Assembly: GCA_964613745.1 (NCBI GenBank)
Contig: CAZTJA010000011.1
Coordinates: forward strand, 1 to 62,960
Direction of reading: 5' to 3'
DNA length: 62,960 nucleotides
Origin: CAZTJA01 sp964613745
GTDB lineage: Bacteria > Desulfobacterota > Desulfomonilia > Desulfomonilales > Desulfomonilaceae
Shown: positions 23,847 through 33,437 of the stretch, piece after piece
Layout: every line of letters starts with the position of its first letter
Numbering within the stretch: position 1 is the stretch's first letter
Made by a program: the position numbers and the translations under genes
The notes under the pieces: model-generated
What the model was told of the DNA's origin: nothing
Seen by the model: the letters and a program-made list of their open reading frames with translations, nothing else
Databases searched by the model: none

Positions 23847-24980
23847 ATGATTAGATCAAATCCAGAGGAACTGATACGCAAAACCATAGCTCGATTTGTG
23901 GATTCGGAAGTTATTCCTGTGGCGCAAGAGTTGGACAATAAAGGGGAGTTTCCGAGAGCAATATTCGAAAAACTTTCACAAATGGGGATTTTCGGAATTC
24001 GTTATCCTTTGAACAAAGGTGGAGCGGGCGGAAATACAACCTTGTATTGCATCATTTGCGAGGAGCTTGCACGGGGTCTCGTGAGCGTGGCATCCATTAC
24101 CGCTATGCAATGTCTGATGGGCACAAATTTTCTTTTTCATTACGGAACGGATGAAATGCACGAGCAATATTTCCTTCCCGCAATGAGAGGTGAGAAAATA
24201 GGTTGTTTTTGCATGACGGAACCCGATGCGGGATCCGATTTGGGTGCGATAACCACCAGAGCAACGGAAGTTGCCGACGGTTATTTAATAAATGGAATGA
24301 AAACTTGGGTCACTGACGGGCCGGAGGCAAGCTTCTATACGGTTATGTGTCAGACGGATCCCAAGAAGAGATTGCGTGGAATTGGCTATTTCTTCATCCC
24401 AAGGCATTTTCCCGGTGTGTCGATAAGCCCTCGTTTCGAATGTTTGGGAACTCGCACGACCCCCATATGTGAAGTTGCCTTCAAGGATGTTCTTATCCCA
24501 AAAGAGTATCGGCTGACACCTGAAGGAGAAGGGTTGAACGCCTTTCTAAAAATAATCGCGGAAATTCGCGCGATGACGGCAGCCCTCGCAATCGGCCTTC
24601 AACGCGGAGCGATGGACGACTCTATAAAATATGCCAATGAACGAGTAGCTTCGGGACAGACAATCGGTAAATTCCAACTCATACAATCAAAAATAGCCAA
24701 TATGGCGACCAATCTTGAAGCATCAAAACTGCTTACCTACAAAGCTGCAGCAATGGTGGATGCGGGAAAAGACGCTCTCAAAGAAGCCACAATGGCTAAG
24801 TACTTTGCAACGGAAGCTGCATGCAGTGCGGCGGACGAATGTACACGAATTTTTGCGGGTTACGGATATTCAATGGAATATACGGCCCAAAGATACTTCC
24901 GTGATTCACGATTTCTCCTGAGCGGTGGTGGTACTCACGAAGTTTTGCAGAGTAACATAGCCCGTTGGGTGGGAGTCTAA
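23847..24980 (+). CDS. Acyl-CoA dehydrogenase lacking the canonical catalytic glutamate
   Basis: A 377-residue FAD acyl-CoA dehydrogenase with the standard N-terminal, middle (CFCMTEPDAGSDLG) and C-terminal (FAGYGYSMEYTAQRYFRDSR) motifs. The C-terminal IYEGT element that carries the catalytic base is SGGGT here, with Gly361 at the Glu position. A Glu near residue 236 (AEIRAM) is one residue away from the alternative base of isovaleryl-CoA dehydrogenases. A decarboxylating enzyme such as benzylmalonyl-CoA dehydrogenase (IaaF) would not need the same base, and the B12 mutase genes downstream would supply a malonyl-CoA-type substrate. That role is inferred. It is co-transcribed with etfBA. Confidence 0.92.
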   Translation: MIRSNPEELIRKTIARFVDSEVIPVAQELDNKGEFPRAIFEKLSQMGIFGIRYPLNKGGAGGNTTLYCIICEELARGLVSVASITAMQCLMGTNFLFHYGTDEMHEQYFLPAMRGEKIGCFCMTEPDAGSDLGAITTRATEVADGYLINGMKTWVTDGPEASFYTVMCQTDPKKRLRGIGYFFIPRHFPGVSISPRFECLGTRTTPICEVAFKDVLIPKEYRLTPEGEGLNAFLKIIAEIRAMTAALAIGLQRGAMDDSIKYANERVASGQTIGKFQLIQSKIANMATNLEASKLLTYKAAAMVDAGKDALKEATMAKYFATEAACSAADECTRIFAGYGYSMEYTAQRYFRDSRFLLSGGGTHEVLQSNIARWVGV

Positions 24981-25033
24981 TTGTGCTGGAATTACGGGGG
25001 TCAATTAATTGTTAAAATGAGGAGATATTATTA

Positions 25034-25735
25034 GTGATGTCGGAAAATATAGAGTGCTTCAGGGCGGCTTTGAGGCCACTCGAGAACAGGAAATCCGCCG
25101 GAGAGCACATTTTTGAGCACTTGAAGCAAGCAATAATTCGCGGAGATATACCTGCCGGAAGTAGAATGGTGGAAACCCGGATTGCCGAAACCATGGGAGT
25201 CAGCCGCACGCCGGTCCGTGAAGCTATTCACAAACTTGAGCGTGAAGGATTGTTGATCAAACATGCTCAGAGCGGGTTTTCCGTCACAGGAGTAACAAGA
25301 GAAGATATTGAAGAATGCTTTGGAATACGAGCGGTCCTTGAAGGCTATGCGGCTCGGCTGGCATCCATGAGGTATACCCCGCAAAAACTCAAACCTCTTA
25401 TTCGCAAAAACGAGCTGTTTCGTAAACATCTTGAAAAGGGTGATCTCAAAGCATTACCAAAGATCAACACCGATTTGCACAACATGATTTACGATCTCAG
25501 CGGCAGTCCAAAGCTCATTCGAATGATTAACGATCTCAAAGAGCAAATTCTCAGGTTTCGAGAAATCATTTTGAAGGACAAAGACCTGGCTTTAGCCAGT
25601 CACCTGGATCATAGCCACATGCTGGAAATGATGGAAGAGCGGCGGGTGGAACAAGTGGAAATGCTTGTTAGAGACCACATTCTCAGAGGTCAGGAAGCCG
25701 TGCTTCAGCAATTCGATCAGGAACAGCACAGTTAG
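25034..25735 (+). CDS. GntR-family transcriptional regulator, FCD (FadR-like) subfamily
   Basis: A 233-residue regulator. The N-terminal winged helix covers about 20-88 (LKQAIIRGDIPAGSRM, MGVSRTPVREAIHKLEREGL), and the all-helical FCD ligand domain covers about 95-225 with the acidic/His metal-ligand pattern (Asp148, His152, and DHSHM and DHIL later). FCD regulators sense organic acids or acyl-CoAs. The GTG at 25034 is 9 bases from GGAG; the next codon, ATG at 25037, is an alternative start. It is the likely reader of the GTATAC palindrome at 20264-20283 and so a local controller of the island. Confidence 0.93.
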   Translation: MMSENIECFRAALRPLENRKSAGEHIFEHLKQAIIRGDIPAGSRMVETRIAETMGVSRTPVREAIHKLEREGLLIKHAQSGFSVTGVTREDIEECFGIRAVLEGYAARLASMRYTPQKLKPLIRKNELFRKHLEKGDLKALPKINTDLHNMIYDLSGSPKLIRMINDLKEQILRFREIILKDKDLALASHLDHSHMLEMMEERRVEQVEMLVRDHILRGQEAVLQQFDQEQHS

Positions 25736-25900
25736 GATATTGTTGAGCTTCGGCTTTGACGGATCTTCAACATGCGCAGATATGCAGTAATTCTCTGTAG
25801 TGCTTCCAAGCATTTAGCTTACTGTAGAGACATACGAACAGGTATCAACGGGCTTGGCGGTATCATCCATCCTGTTCGTCGGTGAAAGGAAAAAGACCCC

Positions 25901-26293
25901 ATGCAGCACAAAAGAATTCGCGTCCTGATTGCAAAACCGGGGTTGGACGGTCACGATCGCGGGGCAAAGGTCGTGTCTTTGGCTTTGCGTGACGCTGGAA
26001 TGGAAGTTATTTATTCGGGGCTCCATAGGAGTATTGAAGAAATTGTGGCGATTGCGATTCAGGAATCGGTTGACGTGATTGGACTGAGCATAATGTCCGG
26101 AGCACATTTACCGATATGCAAACGCTTGATGGAAACCATGAAGGAAAAAGATTTGACCGATGTCCACGTTGCCGTTGGCGGCGTTATTTCCAAAGATGAT
26201 GTTCCAAAACTCCAGGAACTTGGGGCCAAGGGGGTTTTCCCCGGCGGCACCAAATTTAATGCCATAATCGATTCCATTCAGTCGTGGTTTTAA
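25901..26293 (+). CDS. B12-binding (small) subunit of a methylmalonyl-CoA-mutase-type enzyme
   Basis: A 130-residue stand-alone cobalamin-binding domain. It has the base-off His loop GLDGHDRGAK (DxHxxG), SIMSGAH and VGGVISKDD, then the GVFPGGT pocket. It carries adenosylcobalamin for the catalytic subunit that starts 12 bp downstream. Split small/large mutases of this size occur among isobutyryl-, ethylmalonyl- and aryl-substrate mutases. By context it may be the partner of an arylsuccinyl-CoA mutase. Confidence 0.95.
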   Translation: MQHKRIRVLIAKPGLDGHDRGAKVVSLALRDAGMEVIYSGLHRSIEEIVAIAIQESVDVIGLSIMSGAHLPICKRLMETMKEKDLTDVHVAVGGVISKDDVPKLQELGAKGVFPGGTKFNAIIDSIQSWF

Positions 26294-26305
26294 CGGAGGC
26301 AAGCA

Positions 26306-27934
26306 GTGGGCGTCGCAAAATATACGAAAAACGAAAAAGATGCCATTGAGGAAGTGGTTTACCAGTCCGGGATCAAGGTAAAACCCGTATACGGACCTCA
26401 GGACCTAGAAGATATCGGCTTCAATTATGAGCAGGATCTGGGCGGACCCGGACAATACCCGTTTACCAGGAGCATTCATCCGCAAGGTTACAGGTCCAGA
26501 GCCTGGACCACTCGACAATACACTGGATTCGGCACACCCCAGGAGACTAACGAGCGTTTCAAATACATGATCGCACACGGCCAGAACGGGCTGAATGTCG
26601 CTTTCGATCTTCCGACTCAGATGGGATACGATTCTGATGATCCCAAAGCCGAGGGAGAAGTCGGTCGCGTCGGCATGGCCATCGATTCCCTGCAGGATTT
26701 CGAAATAGCATTCAAGGACATTCAATTTGACCGCATCGGCTCCGGACTGACCATCAATGCAGTAGCATCAATCATGGTGGCCATGTACCAGGCGGCCGCA
26801 GAGAAATTCGGGTATCCTAAGGAGAAGATCAGCGCTACACCTCAAAACGACATACTGAAAGAGATGATCGGACGCGGAGCCTGGATATTCCCTGTTGAAG
26901 CAGGAGTTCGACTGGTCTGCGACGTAATCGAGTATTCAGTTAAGGAACTGCCCCGTTCCAATCCGGTGAGTATCTGTGGGTATCACATTCGGGAATCGGG
27001 AGCTACGCCGGCACAGGAAATCGCATATGCTTTCGAGATAGCAAGGGCTTATATCGACAACTTGATCGGCAGAGGTTTCTCTCCCGATGATTTCGTAGGC
27101 CGCTTCTCATTTAACCTGAATGTCTATGGAAATTTATGGGAGCAGGTTGCAAAGTTTAGGGCCGCTCGAAAATTGTGGGCCAAGCTCTTAAAGGAAGAAT
27201 ACGGCGTTAAGAACGAAAAGAATCTCTTTCTTCGGGGTCTCTTCGGAGGCGGCGGCAGCGGTCTCACGAAAGAACAGCCCGAAAACAACATAATGCGCGG
27301 CGCATACTACGCCTTGGCTGCAGCTCTGAGCGGTGCTCAAACCACGGCATTGTGCTCATTTGATGAAGCTTTTACCATTCCCACTCCCCGAGCCGCCTTG
27401 CTGTCTCTTCGTACCCTGGAGATCCTCATGGAAGAAGTAGGTCTGCGTGATACCGTGGATCCACTCGCCGGTTCATACTTCATCGAAACCATCACAAAAG
27501 AGATGGAAGACAAGATCAAAGAGCAAATGCAGCGGGTCCAGAAAATGGGTGGAATGATACATGCCGTCTCTTCCGGTTTCATTCAGAGCGAAGTGGCCAA
27601 ACAGGCATACGAATTTGAGAAGAGCATCCAGAACGGAGAAGTGATCAAAGTTGGGGTAAATAAGTACACGGACGAAGACGAGACCGACGTTGAATTACAC
27701 CAATATGATGATTCCTGGGTGGCGACGCAAATTGAAAGCCTGAAAACACTTCGCCGGACAAGAGACAATCGTGAAGTAGTGAGAACGCTCAAGGCTTTGG
27801 AAACGGCGGCACAGTCCGGGGCTAACGTTATGCCCGCCTTGGTGGACTGCTGTAAAGCGTATGCCACGGTAGGCGAAATGACCGGAGTCTTTCGGGACGT
27901 GTTCGGCGAGTGGACGGAACCACGATTCGTGTAA
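26306..27934 (+). CDS. Catalytic (large) subunit of a divergent methylmalonyl-CoA-mutase-type enzyme
   Basis: A 542-residue TIM-barrel mutase subunit without a B12 domain; that domain is encoded just upstream. Alignment by eye to Propionibacterium methylmalonyl-CoA mutase keeps Tyr72 (Tyr89), Arg190 (Arg207), His227 (His244) and the Arg/Ser pair near 266-268, so a second carboxylate on the substrate is likely. The otherwise conserved RTHSQTSG loop has become RGLFGGGG (310-317), and HTNSLDEA reads ALCSFDEA. Those changes remove His and Gln residues near the adenosyl/substrate site and suggest an unusual, perhaps bulky, acyl group such as an aryl-succinyl-CoA. The GTG start follows a perfect GGAGG. 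The reaction is inferred to be carbon-skeleton rearrangement of a substituted succinyl-CoA to a malonyl-CoA. Confidence 0.93.
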   Translation: MGVAKYTKNEKDAIEEVVYQSGIKVKPVYGPQDLEDIGFNYEQDLGGPGQYPFTRSIHPQGYRSRAWTTRQYTGFGTPQETNERFKYMIAHGQNGLNVAFDLPTQMGYDSDDPKAEGEVGRVGMAIDSLQDFEIAFKDIQFDRIGSGLTINAVASIMVAMYQAAAEKFGYPKEKISATPQNDILKEMIGRGAWIFPVEAGVRLVCDVIEYSVKELPRSNPVSICGYHIRESGATPAQEIAYAFEIARAYIDNLIGRGFSPDDFVGRFSFNLNVYGNLWEQVAKFRAARKLWAKLLKEEYGVKNEKNLFLRGLFGGGGSGLTKEQPENNIMRGAYYALAAALSGAQTTALCSFDEAFTIPTPRAALLSLRTLEILMEEVGLRDTVDPLAGSYFIETITKEMEDKIKEQMQRVQKMGGMIHAVSSGFIQSEVAKQAYEFEKSIQNGEVIKVGVNKYTDEDETDVELHQYDDSWVATQIESLKTLRRTRDNREVVRTLKALETAAQSGANVMPALVDCCKAYATVGEMTGVFRDVFGEWTEPRFV

Positions 27935-28010
27935 GTTCATCAATATTTCCGGATCACAACCGTGATACCGGAAACAACAATCAATGGGTAAGGTCGGCAG
28001 CGGAGATTCC

Positions 28011-30113
28011 ATGGGAGACAGAGCATTTCGCTTGGGCTGTGATATTGGCGGTACGTTTACCGATTTTGTACTCGTTAACGACGAAACCGGTACATTTTCC
28101 ATCTTCAAGTGCTTGACCACCCCTTCGGATCCGTCCGATGCGGTTGAAACGGGAATAAGAGGCCTGGAACGGCAGACTCCGGGTTTCATGCCCAAAGTAG
28201 CTGAATTCATCCACGGCACAACCTTGGTCATCAATGCCATCATAGAAAGAAAAGGTGCCCGTACCGGACTAATTACCACTAAAGGTTTCAGAGATGTTCT
28301 GGAACTGGGTCGTGAGATTCGCTACGATGCTTATGATATTTTTTCCGAATATCCCCGCCCCTTAGTTTCTCGCCCCCTCAGAGCTGAAGTGAATGAGAGA
28401 ATAGCTACTGACGGTAGGGTGCTGTGCGCACTCAATATGGATGAAGTAAAGCAAGTGGTCGGCGCACTTCAGAATGCGGGTGTGGAATCTCTGGCAATAT
28501 GCCTCATCAATTCCTTCGAGAATCCCGTCCATGAGGCAATGATTAAGAAGGCCGCGACTGAATTAGCTCCGGAACTCTCCATATCCGCTTCATACGAGGT
28601 GCTGCCCCAGATCCGTGAATACGAGAGGACATGCACTACAGCTACTAATGCTTATGTCAAACCGATCACGGTTAAATACCTCCAGAAACTTTCTTCTCGT
28701 TTGGAGTCACTCGGATTCGACGGAAAACTCTTCATAATGTTGTCGAGTGGGAGTATCACCACGGTCGCCACCGCCTGCGAATTTCCCGTGAGAATAATTG
28801 AATCAGGTCCCACTGCGGCAGTGATCGCTTCTCAGCATTACGGCCGAATGTTCAACATAAAAGATATCTTCTGTTTTGATATGGGCGGCACAACCGCAAA
28901 ATCGTGCCTCATTCAAAAGGGTGTTGCGGGACTGGTTTCAACATTTGAAGTTGGTCGTGTTCAGCGATTCAAGAAAGGCAGCGGATTACCCATTCAGGTG
29001 CCGGTTGTGGACCTCATGGAAATCGGAGCGGGCGGTGGAAGCATCGCTCGAATCAGCAAAATGGGTCTCCTCCAGGTGGGACCGGAGAGTGCCGGAGCGG
29101 ATCCGGGGCCGGCGAGCTATGATTTGGGCGGCGAGAATCCGACGGTCACGGATGCGGATTTGATCCTCGGTTATCTGGATCCGAATTATTTTTTGGGCGG
29201 CACGATGCCTTTGAACTTGGAAGCAGCGCGAAAAGCCATTGAGACTAAGATAGCCAAACCTCTCGATACCACCGTCACTGAAGCGGCATTCGGCATACAT
29301 GACCTCATAAACGAGACCATGGCCGCAGCAGCCAAGACCCATATAGCGGAAAAAGGCGGTAATCCGAGCACCATTACCGTCGCAGCATTCGGAGGCGCCG
29401 GTCCGGTCCACGCATACGGCCTGGCCCGTAAAATTGGCGCTCCCAAGCTCATAGTTCCGCCCCTGGCAGGTGTAGGGTCAGCTCTCGGTTTTTTCACCGC
29501 TCCGGTGGCATTTGATTTAGTGCGCAGCCATCGTGTTCCACTGGATGAGGCTGATTTCGACTCCATCGAAAAGCTGTTTTCCGGTTTGGAAAATGAGGCA
29601 GCGGCAATTCTGAAACAGTCAGGACAAGAGGAAGGCATAATCTTTTCTCGTTCAATCGATATGCGGTTCTTGGGTCAAGGTGCCGAAACGAATTTGCCTA
29701 TCCCGAACAGACCGTTCAATGAGTGCTCCGAGACAGAGATTCGTGAACTATTTGATGAGACGTACAAGAAACTGTACGGTCGCACCTACCCCGATACTCG
29801 CGTTGAGTTCATCACATTTAAAGTGCGAGCCGCGCTCCCTGAACGTCCCTTCCGAATTCCGCCAATGGCGGGCGGGGGCAACAAGCTGCAGGACTGTATG
29901 AAAGGTGAACGCCCCGCTTTTTCGCTGATCCAGAAAAAGTATATCCCGTTTACCGTATTTGATCGGCTCAAGCTCTTTCCGGGTGCAACGATAGCCGGCC
30001 CCGCAATCATCGAAGAGAAAGAATCGACAATCGTAGTAGGTGAAGACGCCGAGGCAAAAGTCGATGAGTATGGTTTCGTGTGGATCACATTTCCTGAGCC
30101 GGCGAATGTGTGA
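28011..30113 (+). CDS. Hydantoinase/oxoprolinase-type ATPase subunit (HyuA family)
   Basis: A 700-residue HyuA-family protein (N-methylhydantoinase A / 5-oxoprolinase / acetone-carboxylase type). The ASKHA nucleotide-binding motifs are DIGGTFTD at 11-18, CFDMGGTTAKSCL in the middle and AAFGGAGPVHAYGLA later. These enzymes couple ATP hydrolysis to opening of a cyclic amide or to carboxylation. The ATG at 28011 is preceded by GGAG five bases away; an ATG at 27984 adds nine residues. It is paired with the HyuB-type gene downstream. In anaerobic indoleacetate degradation a similar pair (IaaCE) opens the 2-oxoindole lactam, which would fit here. Confidence 0.92.
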   Translation: MGDRAFRLGCDIGGTFTDFVLVNDETGTFSIFKCLTTPSDPSDAVETGIRGLERQTPGFMPKVAEFIHGTTLVINAIIERKGARTGLITTKGFRDVLELGREIRYDAYDIFSEYPRPLVSRPLRAEVNERIATDGRVLCALNMDEVKQVVGALQNAGVESLAICLINSFENPVHEAMIKKAATELAPELSISASYEVLPQIREYERTCTTATNAYVKPITVKYLQKLSSRLESLGFDGKLFIMLSSGSITTVATACEFPVRIIESGPTAAVIASQHYGRMFNIKDIFCFDMGGTTAKSCLIQKGVAGLVSTFEVGRVQRFKKGSGLPIQVPVVDLMEIGAGGGSIARISKMGLLQVGPESAGADPGPASYDLGGENPTVTDADLILGYLDPNYFLGGTMPLNLEAARKAIETKIAKPLDTTVTEAAFGIHDLINETMAAAAKTHIAEKGGNPSTITVAAFGGAGPVHAYGLARKIGAPKLIVPPLAGVGSALGFFTAPVAFDLVRSHRVPLDEADFDSIEKLFSGLENEAAAILKQSGQEEGIIFSRSIDMRFLGQGAETNLPIPNRPFNECSETEIRELFDETYKKLYGRTYPDTRVEFITFKVRAALPERPFRIPPMAGGGNKLQDCMKGERPAFSLIQKKYIPFTVFDRLKLFPGATIAGPAIIEEKESTIVVGEDAEAKVDEYGFVWITFPEPANV

Positions 30114-30188
30114 TCAAAAAAGTGAAGGGCTGGGTTACATTGGTTAGCAGGCCGGAGTGTTTTCCGGCACCATAGGAGAAAAGAAAGC

Positions 30189-31937
30189 ATGCCGCGTAAA
30201 TTCGATCCGATCACCCTTGAAATTCTGTGGCGTCGCCTGATTTCCATCGTCGATGAAGCGGATGCCTCAGTGGCTCGTACGGCTTTTTCGAGTTTACTAC
30301 GTGATGCTCATGATTATACATGTATGTTCACCGACAGTCGCGGTAACGAGCTGGTTCAAGGGACGTTTTGCACACCCGGACAAGCAGGCGCAATGTCCTT
30401 GGGAATTCGGAAAATTATCAATGTTTTTCCCTTCGACGAGTATCGGCCCGGAGACGTCATCATTGTCAACGATCCATGGCTGCTCGCAGGGCATTTGAAT
30501 GACGTGTGCGTTTTGAGTCCGGTTTTCTACAAAGACAAAGTTGTCGCATTCACCGCTTGCGTATTTCACCATTCGGACATCGGCGGTCGAGTGGCTTCCG
30601 ACAACAGGGAAGTTTTTGAAGAAGGTCTCTTCATTCCGCCCATAAAGCTCTACGAAGCCGGCATTCCAAACCAATCCGTAATGAACTTGATTAAGTGGAA
30701 CGTACGGACGCCGGATGAAGTCATTGGCGACATTCGGTCCCAGGTAGCTTCAAACCATGTGTGTGCGGAAAAGCTCGTCGAAATGCTTTCAGATGAGGGG
30801 TTAGACAATCTGGATGATTTGGCGGATGAGATAATCGGTAGAACCGAATCAAGCATGCGAAACGCGATTGCCAAAGTGCCTGACGGTATTTACCCTTATA
30901 AGGGAGTCATCGAGGGTGCGGGATCGAGAGACGATATTTCCATATCACTCACCGTTGAAGTTAAAGGTTCGGATATTCTCGTTGATTTCGCCGGCACTTC
31001 ACCGCAAGTGAACTGGGGTGTGAACGTCGTCTACAATTTCACGTACACGTACGTTTTTATGGCGATAAAAAGCGCACTCGATCCTGAGATTCCAATAAAC
31101 GAAGGCGCAATAAGACCCATCAAAATGGCGGCACCCGAGGGCAGTGTGGTGAATTGCACCTTTCCGGCTGCAGTAGCCGCCAGGATGCAGGTGGGGCATT
31201 TCATGACCGAAATGGTCTTTCGTGCACTTGCACCGGCAATTCCTGACCGAATTATTGCCGGCAGCGGTGGAACTCCTGCCCAGACGAACATCATGTACGG
31301 AAAGCGTAACACCGGGAAGCCTTGGTTTACCATGATTATTCGTGGTGGTGGGCTCGGTGCCGGTAGCATCATGGATGGACATCATTGTGCCATCTTCCCG
31401 GCAAACGGTGCAAATACGCCTGTGGAAATTTTTGAAAGCGACACTCCGCTCATAGTCGAAGAACGTTCTCTTCTCCCCGATTCGGGAGGTCCCGGAAGAA
31501 GAAGGGGAGGGCTCGGTCGCAAGATGGTCATTCGTGTACCCAATGACGAATACGCTCCAATTCCTCCGGTCACGATTGCAGTTCAGGCGGGTCGTTTCCG
31601 GTATCCCCCGGAAGGTATTTTTGCAGGAGGTGATGGGGCCAAAGCCCATTTCCTCAAGAATGATACACCTGCCGATCCAAGCGGGCTCACATTTGCAGTG
31701 CCGGGCGACAGAGTAGCGTTTTATAGTGCCGGCGGCGGTGGTTACGGCAACCCCTTTGAACGCGACCCCGAAGATGTGGCCCTCGACGTCCAAAACGGGT
31801 ACGTCAGCTTGGAAAAAGCACGAGAGCAATACGGCGTGATTCTCTCACCTGACACTCTCACCGTAGATTATGCCATGACATCCGCGTGTCGTTCGGCAGC
31901 ACAACCCGCACGCGTCAGTGAGGTGGAGTCTCGTTAG
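30189..31937 (+). CDS. Hydantoinase B/oxoprolinase-type catalytic subunit (HyuB family)
   Basis: A 582-residue HyuB-family protein: FDPITLEILWRRLISIVDEA at the start, NDPWLLAGHLNDV, FHHSDIGGRV and the glycine-rich DSGGPGRRRGGLG and GGGGYGNPFERDP near the end. It forms the enzyme with the HyuA-type subunit. AGGAGA precedes its ATG. It is the last gene before a strong terminator. The N-terminal FHHSDIGG histidines and aspartate are the probable metal/catalytic centre of the family. Confidence 0.92.
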   Translation: MPRKFDPITLEILWRRLISIVDEADASVARTAFSSLLRDAHDYTCMFTDSRGNELVQGTFCTPGQAGAMSLGIRKIINVFPFDEYRPGDVIIVNDPWLLAGHLNDVCVLSPVFYKDKVVAFTACVFHHSDIGGRVASDNREVFEEGLFIPPIKLYEAGIPNQSVMNLIKWNVRTPDEVIGDIRSQVASNHVCAEKLVEMLSDEGLDNLDDLADEIIGRTESSMRNAIAKVPDGIYPYKGVIEGAGSRDDISISLTVEVKGSDILVDFAGTSPQVNWGVNVVYNFTYTYVFMAIKSALDPEIPINEGAIRPIKMAAPEGSVVNCTFPAAVAARMQVGHFMTEMVFRALAPAIPDRIIAGSGGTPAQTNIMYGKRNTGKPWFTMIIRGGGLGAGSIMDGHHCAIFPANGANTPVEIFESDTPLIVEERSLLPDSGGPGRRRGGLGRKMVIRVPNDEYAPIPPVTIAVQAGRFRYPPEGIFAGGDGAKAHFLKNDTPADPSGLTFAVPGDRVAFYSAGGGGYGNPFERDPEDVALDVQNGYVSLEKAREQYGVILSPDTLTVDYAMTSACRSAAQPARVSEVESR

Positions 31938-31944
31938 AAGCTTA

Positions 31945-31972
31945 GGCTCTCATTTGTGAGAGCCTTTTTTTT
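31945..31972 (+). terminator. Rho-independent terminator
   Basis: A perfect 8-bp stem GGCTCTCA/TGAGAGCC (31945-31952 and 31957-31964) with a TTTG loop and eight T residues. It lies 8 bp after the HyuB stop and cleanly separates the CoA-transferase-to-HyuB unit from the ligase/molybdenum-hydroxylase unit. Confidence 0.95.
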
Positions 31973-32095
31973 GAAAGAATAATCCAAAATATCGGATCTT
32001 GAGCCAACAATGCTCTCGATACGGGTACGAAGAATAAATACCTGCCTTGTGTAGGTTAACCATATTAGAACACGAGTCCCTTTTCAGGAGGTTTC

Positions 32096-33388
32096 ATGCG
32101 CAAGAGCTTCGCCCCGCCTTTTGACGACTATGATCAGTTGAAAGAGCATCAATTGAAGGGGCTGAAATGGACGGTTCAACACGCTTATAACGGATCCGAG
32201 CATTATCGTTCAAAAATGGATAAAATGGGCATCGTTCCCCAAGACATTACGTCGCTGGACGATGTTGGCAAGCTCCCTTTCACCATGGCCGATGATCTGC
32301 GTGCAGGATACCCGTTTCCTTTGTTATCGGTGCCCATGTCCGAAGTCGTGCGGATTCATGCGTCTTCCGGCACGACCGGTAAACGAAAAATTCTAACCTA
32401 CACCCAGAAAGATATCGACGACTGGGGGGATTTTTTCGCACGATGTTATGAGATGGCCGGCCTCACGAATGAGGACAGGATCCAGATTGCGGTCGGGTAC
32501 GGCGTTTGGACCGCCGGAGTCGGTTTTCAGTTGGGATGTGAACGTTTCGGAGCCTTGGCCGTTCCGGTCGGGCCTGGAAACACGGATCTCCAGTGTGAGT
32601 TCCTGGTGGATCTTCAATCCACGGTCCTGTGTTGCACGGCTTCAATGGGACTCCTCATGGCGGAAGAGATTAACCGTCGGGGTCTCAAGGACAAAATAGC
32701 CTTAAAGAAAATGATATTCGGTTCAGAAAGAAGCAGCGATGCGATGCGGCAACGCATTCGTGATCTGCTGGGTCTTGAAGAAATGTTCGATATCGTCGGA
32801 ATGACTGAATTGTACGGACCTGGAACAGGACAGGACTGCACGAAACACGAAGGCATTCACTATTGGGCGGACTACTATCTTTTGGAAGTTCTTGATCCGG
32901 ATACCCTGGAACCCGTTGCTCCGGGTGAAATAGGGGAAATGGTGGTGACTACACTGAGGAAAGAGGCCGCTCCTCTGATACGTTACCGAACTCGAGATCT
33001 CACGAGACTAATTGATCATCCGTGCTCCTGCGGAAGTATTCTGCCGATGCATGATCGAATACTCGGTCGGTCGGATGACATGATCATATTCCGAGCCGTC
33101 AACATCTATCCGAGCCAAGTTGATTCGGTTCTTTCGACCATAGACGAAATCGGGTCGGAATTCCAAATTCTTCTGGAACGCAGAGACGACGGGAAGGATT
33201 ATATGTTGCTGCGATTGGAAACGCAGGAAAACACCGACAAATCGCGGTATTCCGAAATCGCTCACAAAGTGGAATCAGCCATAAAGAAAGCCATTATGGT
33301 CAGTTGCGAAGTAGAGCTTAACGATTGCGGCTCACTGCCGCGATCCGAACGGAAGTCCAAGAGAGTATTTGATAATCGGCAAATATAG
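32096..33388 (+). CDS. Phenylacetate-CoA-ligase-like adenylate-forming enzyme (PaaK family)
   Basis: A 430-residue PaaK-type aryl-acid CoA ligase. It has the P-loop ASSGTTGKRKI, MTELYGPG, RYRTRDLTRL and the C-terminal GRSDDMIIFRAVNIYPSQV typical of phenylacetate-CoA ligase. It would activate an aromatic or heteroaromatic acetic acid to the CoA ester. AGGAGG just before the ATG is a perfect ribosome site. It opens the second catabolic unit, after its own untranscribed leader of about 120 bp. The acid is probably phenylacetate-, indoleacetate- or benzoate-like; the choice cannot be made from sequence. Confidence 0.92.
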   Translation: MRKSFAPPFDDYDQLKEHQLKGLKWTVQHAYNGSEHYRSKMDKMGIVPQDITSLDDVGKLPFTMADDLRAGYPFPLLSVPMSEVVRIHASSGTTGKRKILTYTQKDIDDWGDFFARCYEMAGLTNEDRIQIAVGYGVWTAGVGFQLGCERFGALAVPVGPGNTDLQCEFLVDLQSTVLCCTASMGLLMAEEINRRGLKDKIALKKMIFGSERSSDAMRQRIRDLLGLEEMFDIVGMTELYGPGTGQDCTKHEGIHYWADYYLLEVLDPDTLEPVAPGEIGEMVVTTLRKEAAPLIRYRTRDLTRLIDHPCSCGSILPMHDRILGRSDDMIIFRAVNIYPSQVDSVLSTIDEIGSEFQILLERRDDGKDYMLLRLETQENTDKSRYSEIAHKVESAIKKAIMVSCEVELNDCGSLPRSERKSKRVFDNRQI

Positions 33389-33437
33389 ACGTTAGCGCCG
33401 CATACTGATCTGAAATCTGCAGAAGACAGAGGCCGCG

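Noticed and set aside
30999..31829. A 276-codon - strand frame opposite the HyuB gene
   Set aside because: It lies wholly inside a gene with clear family motifs on the other strand and has no start context.
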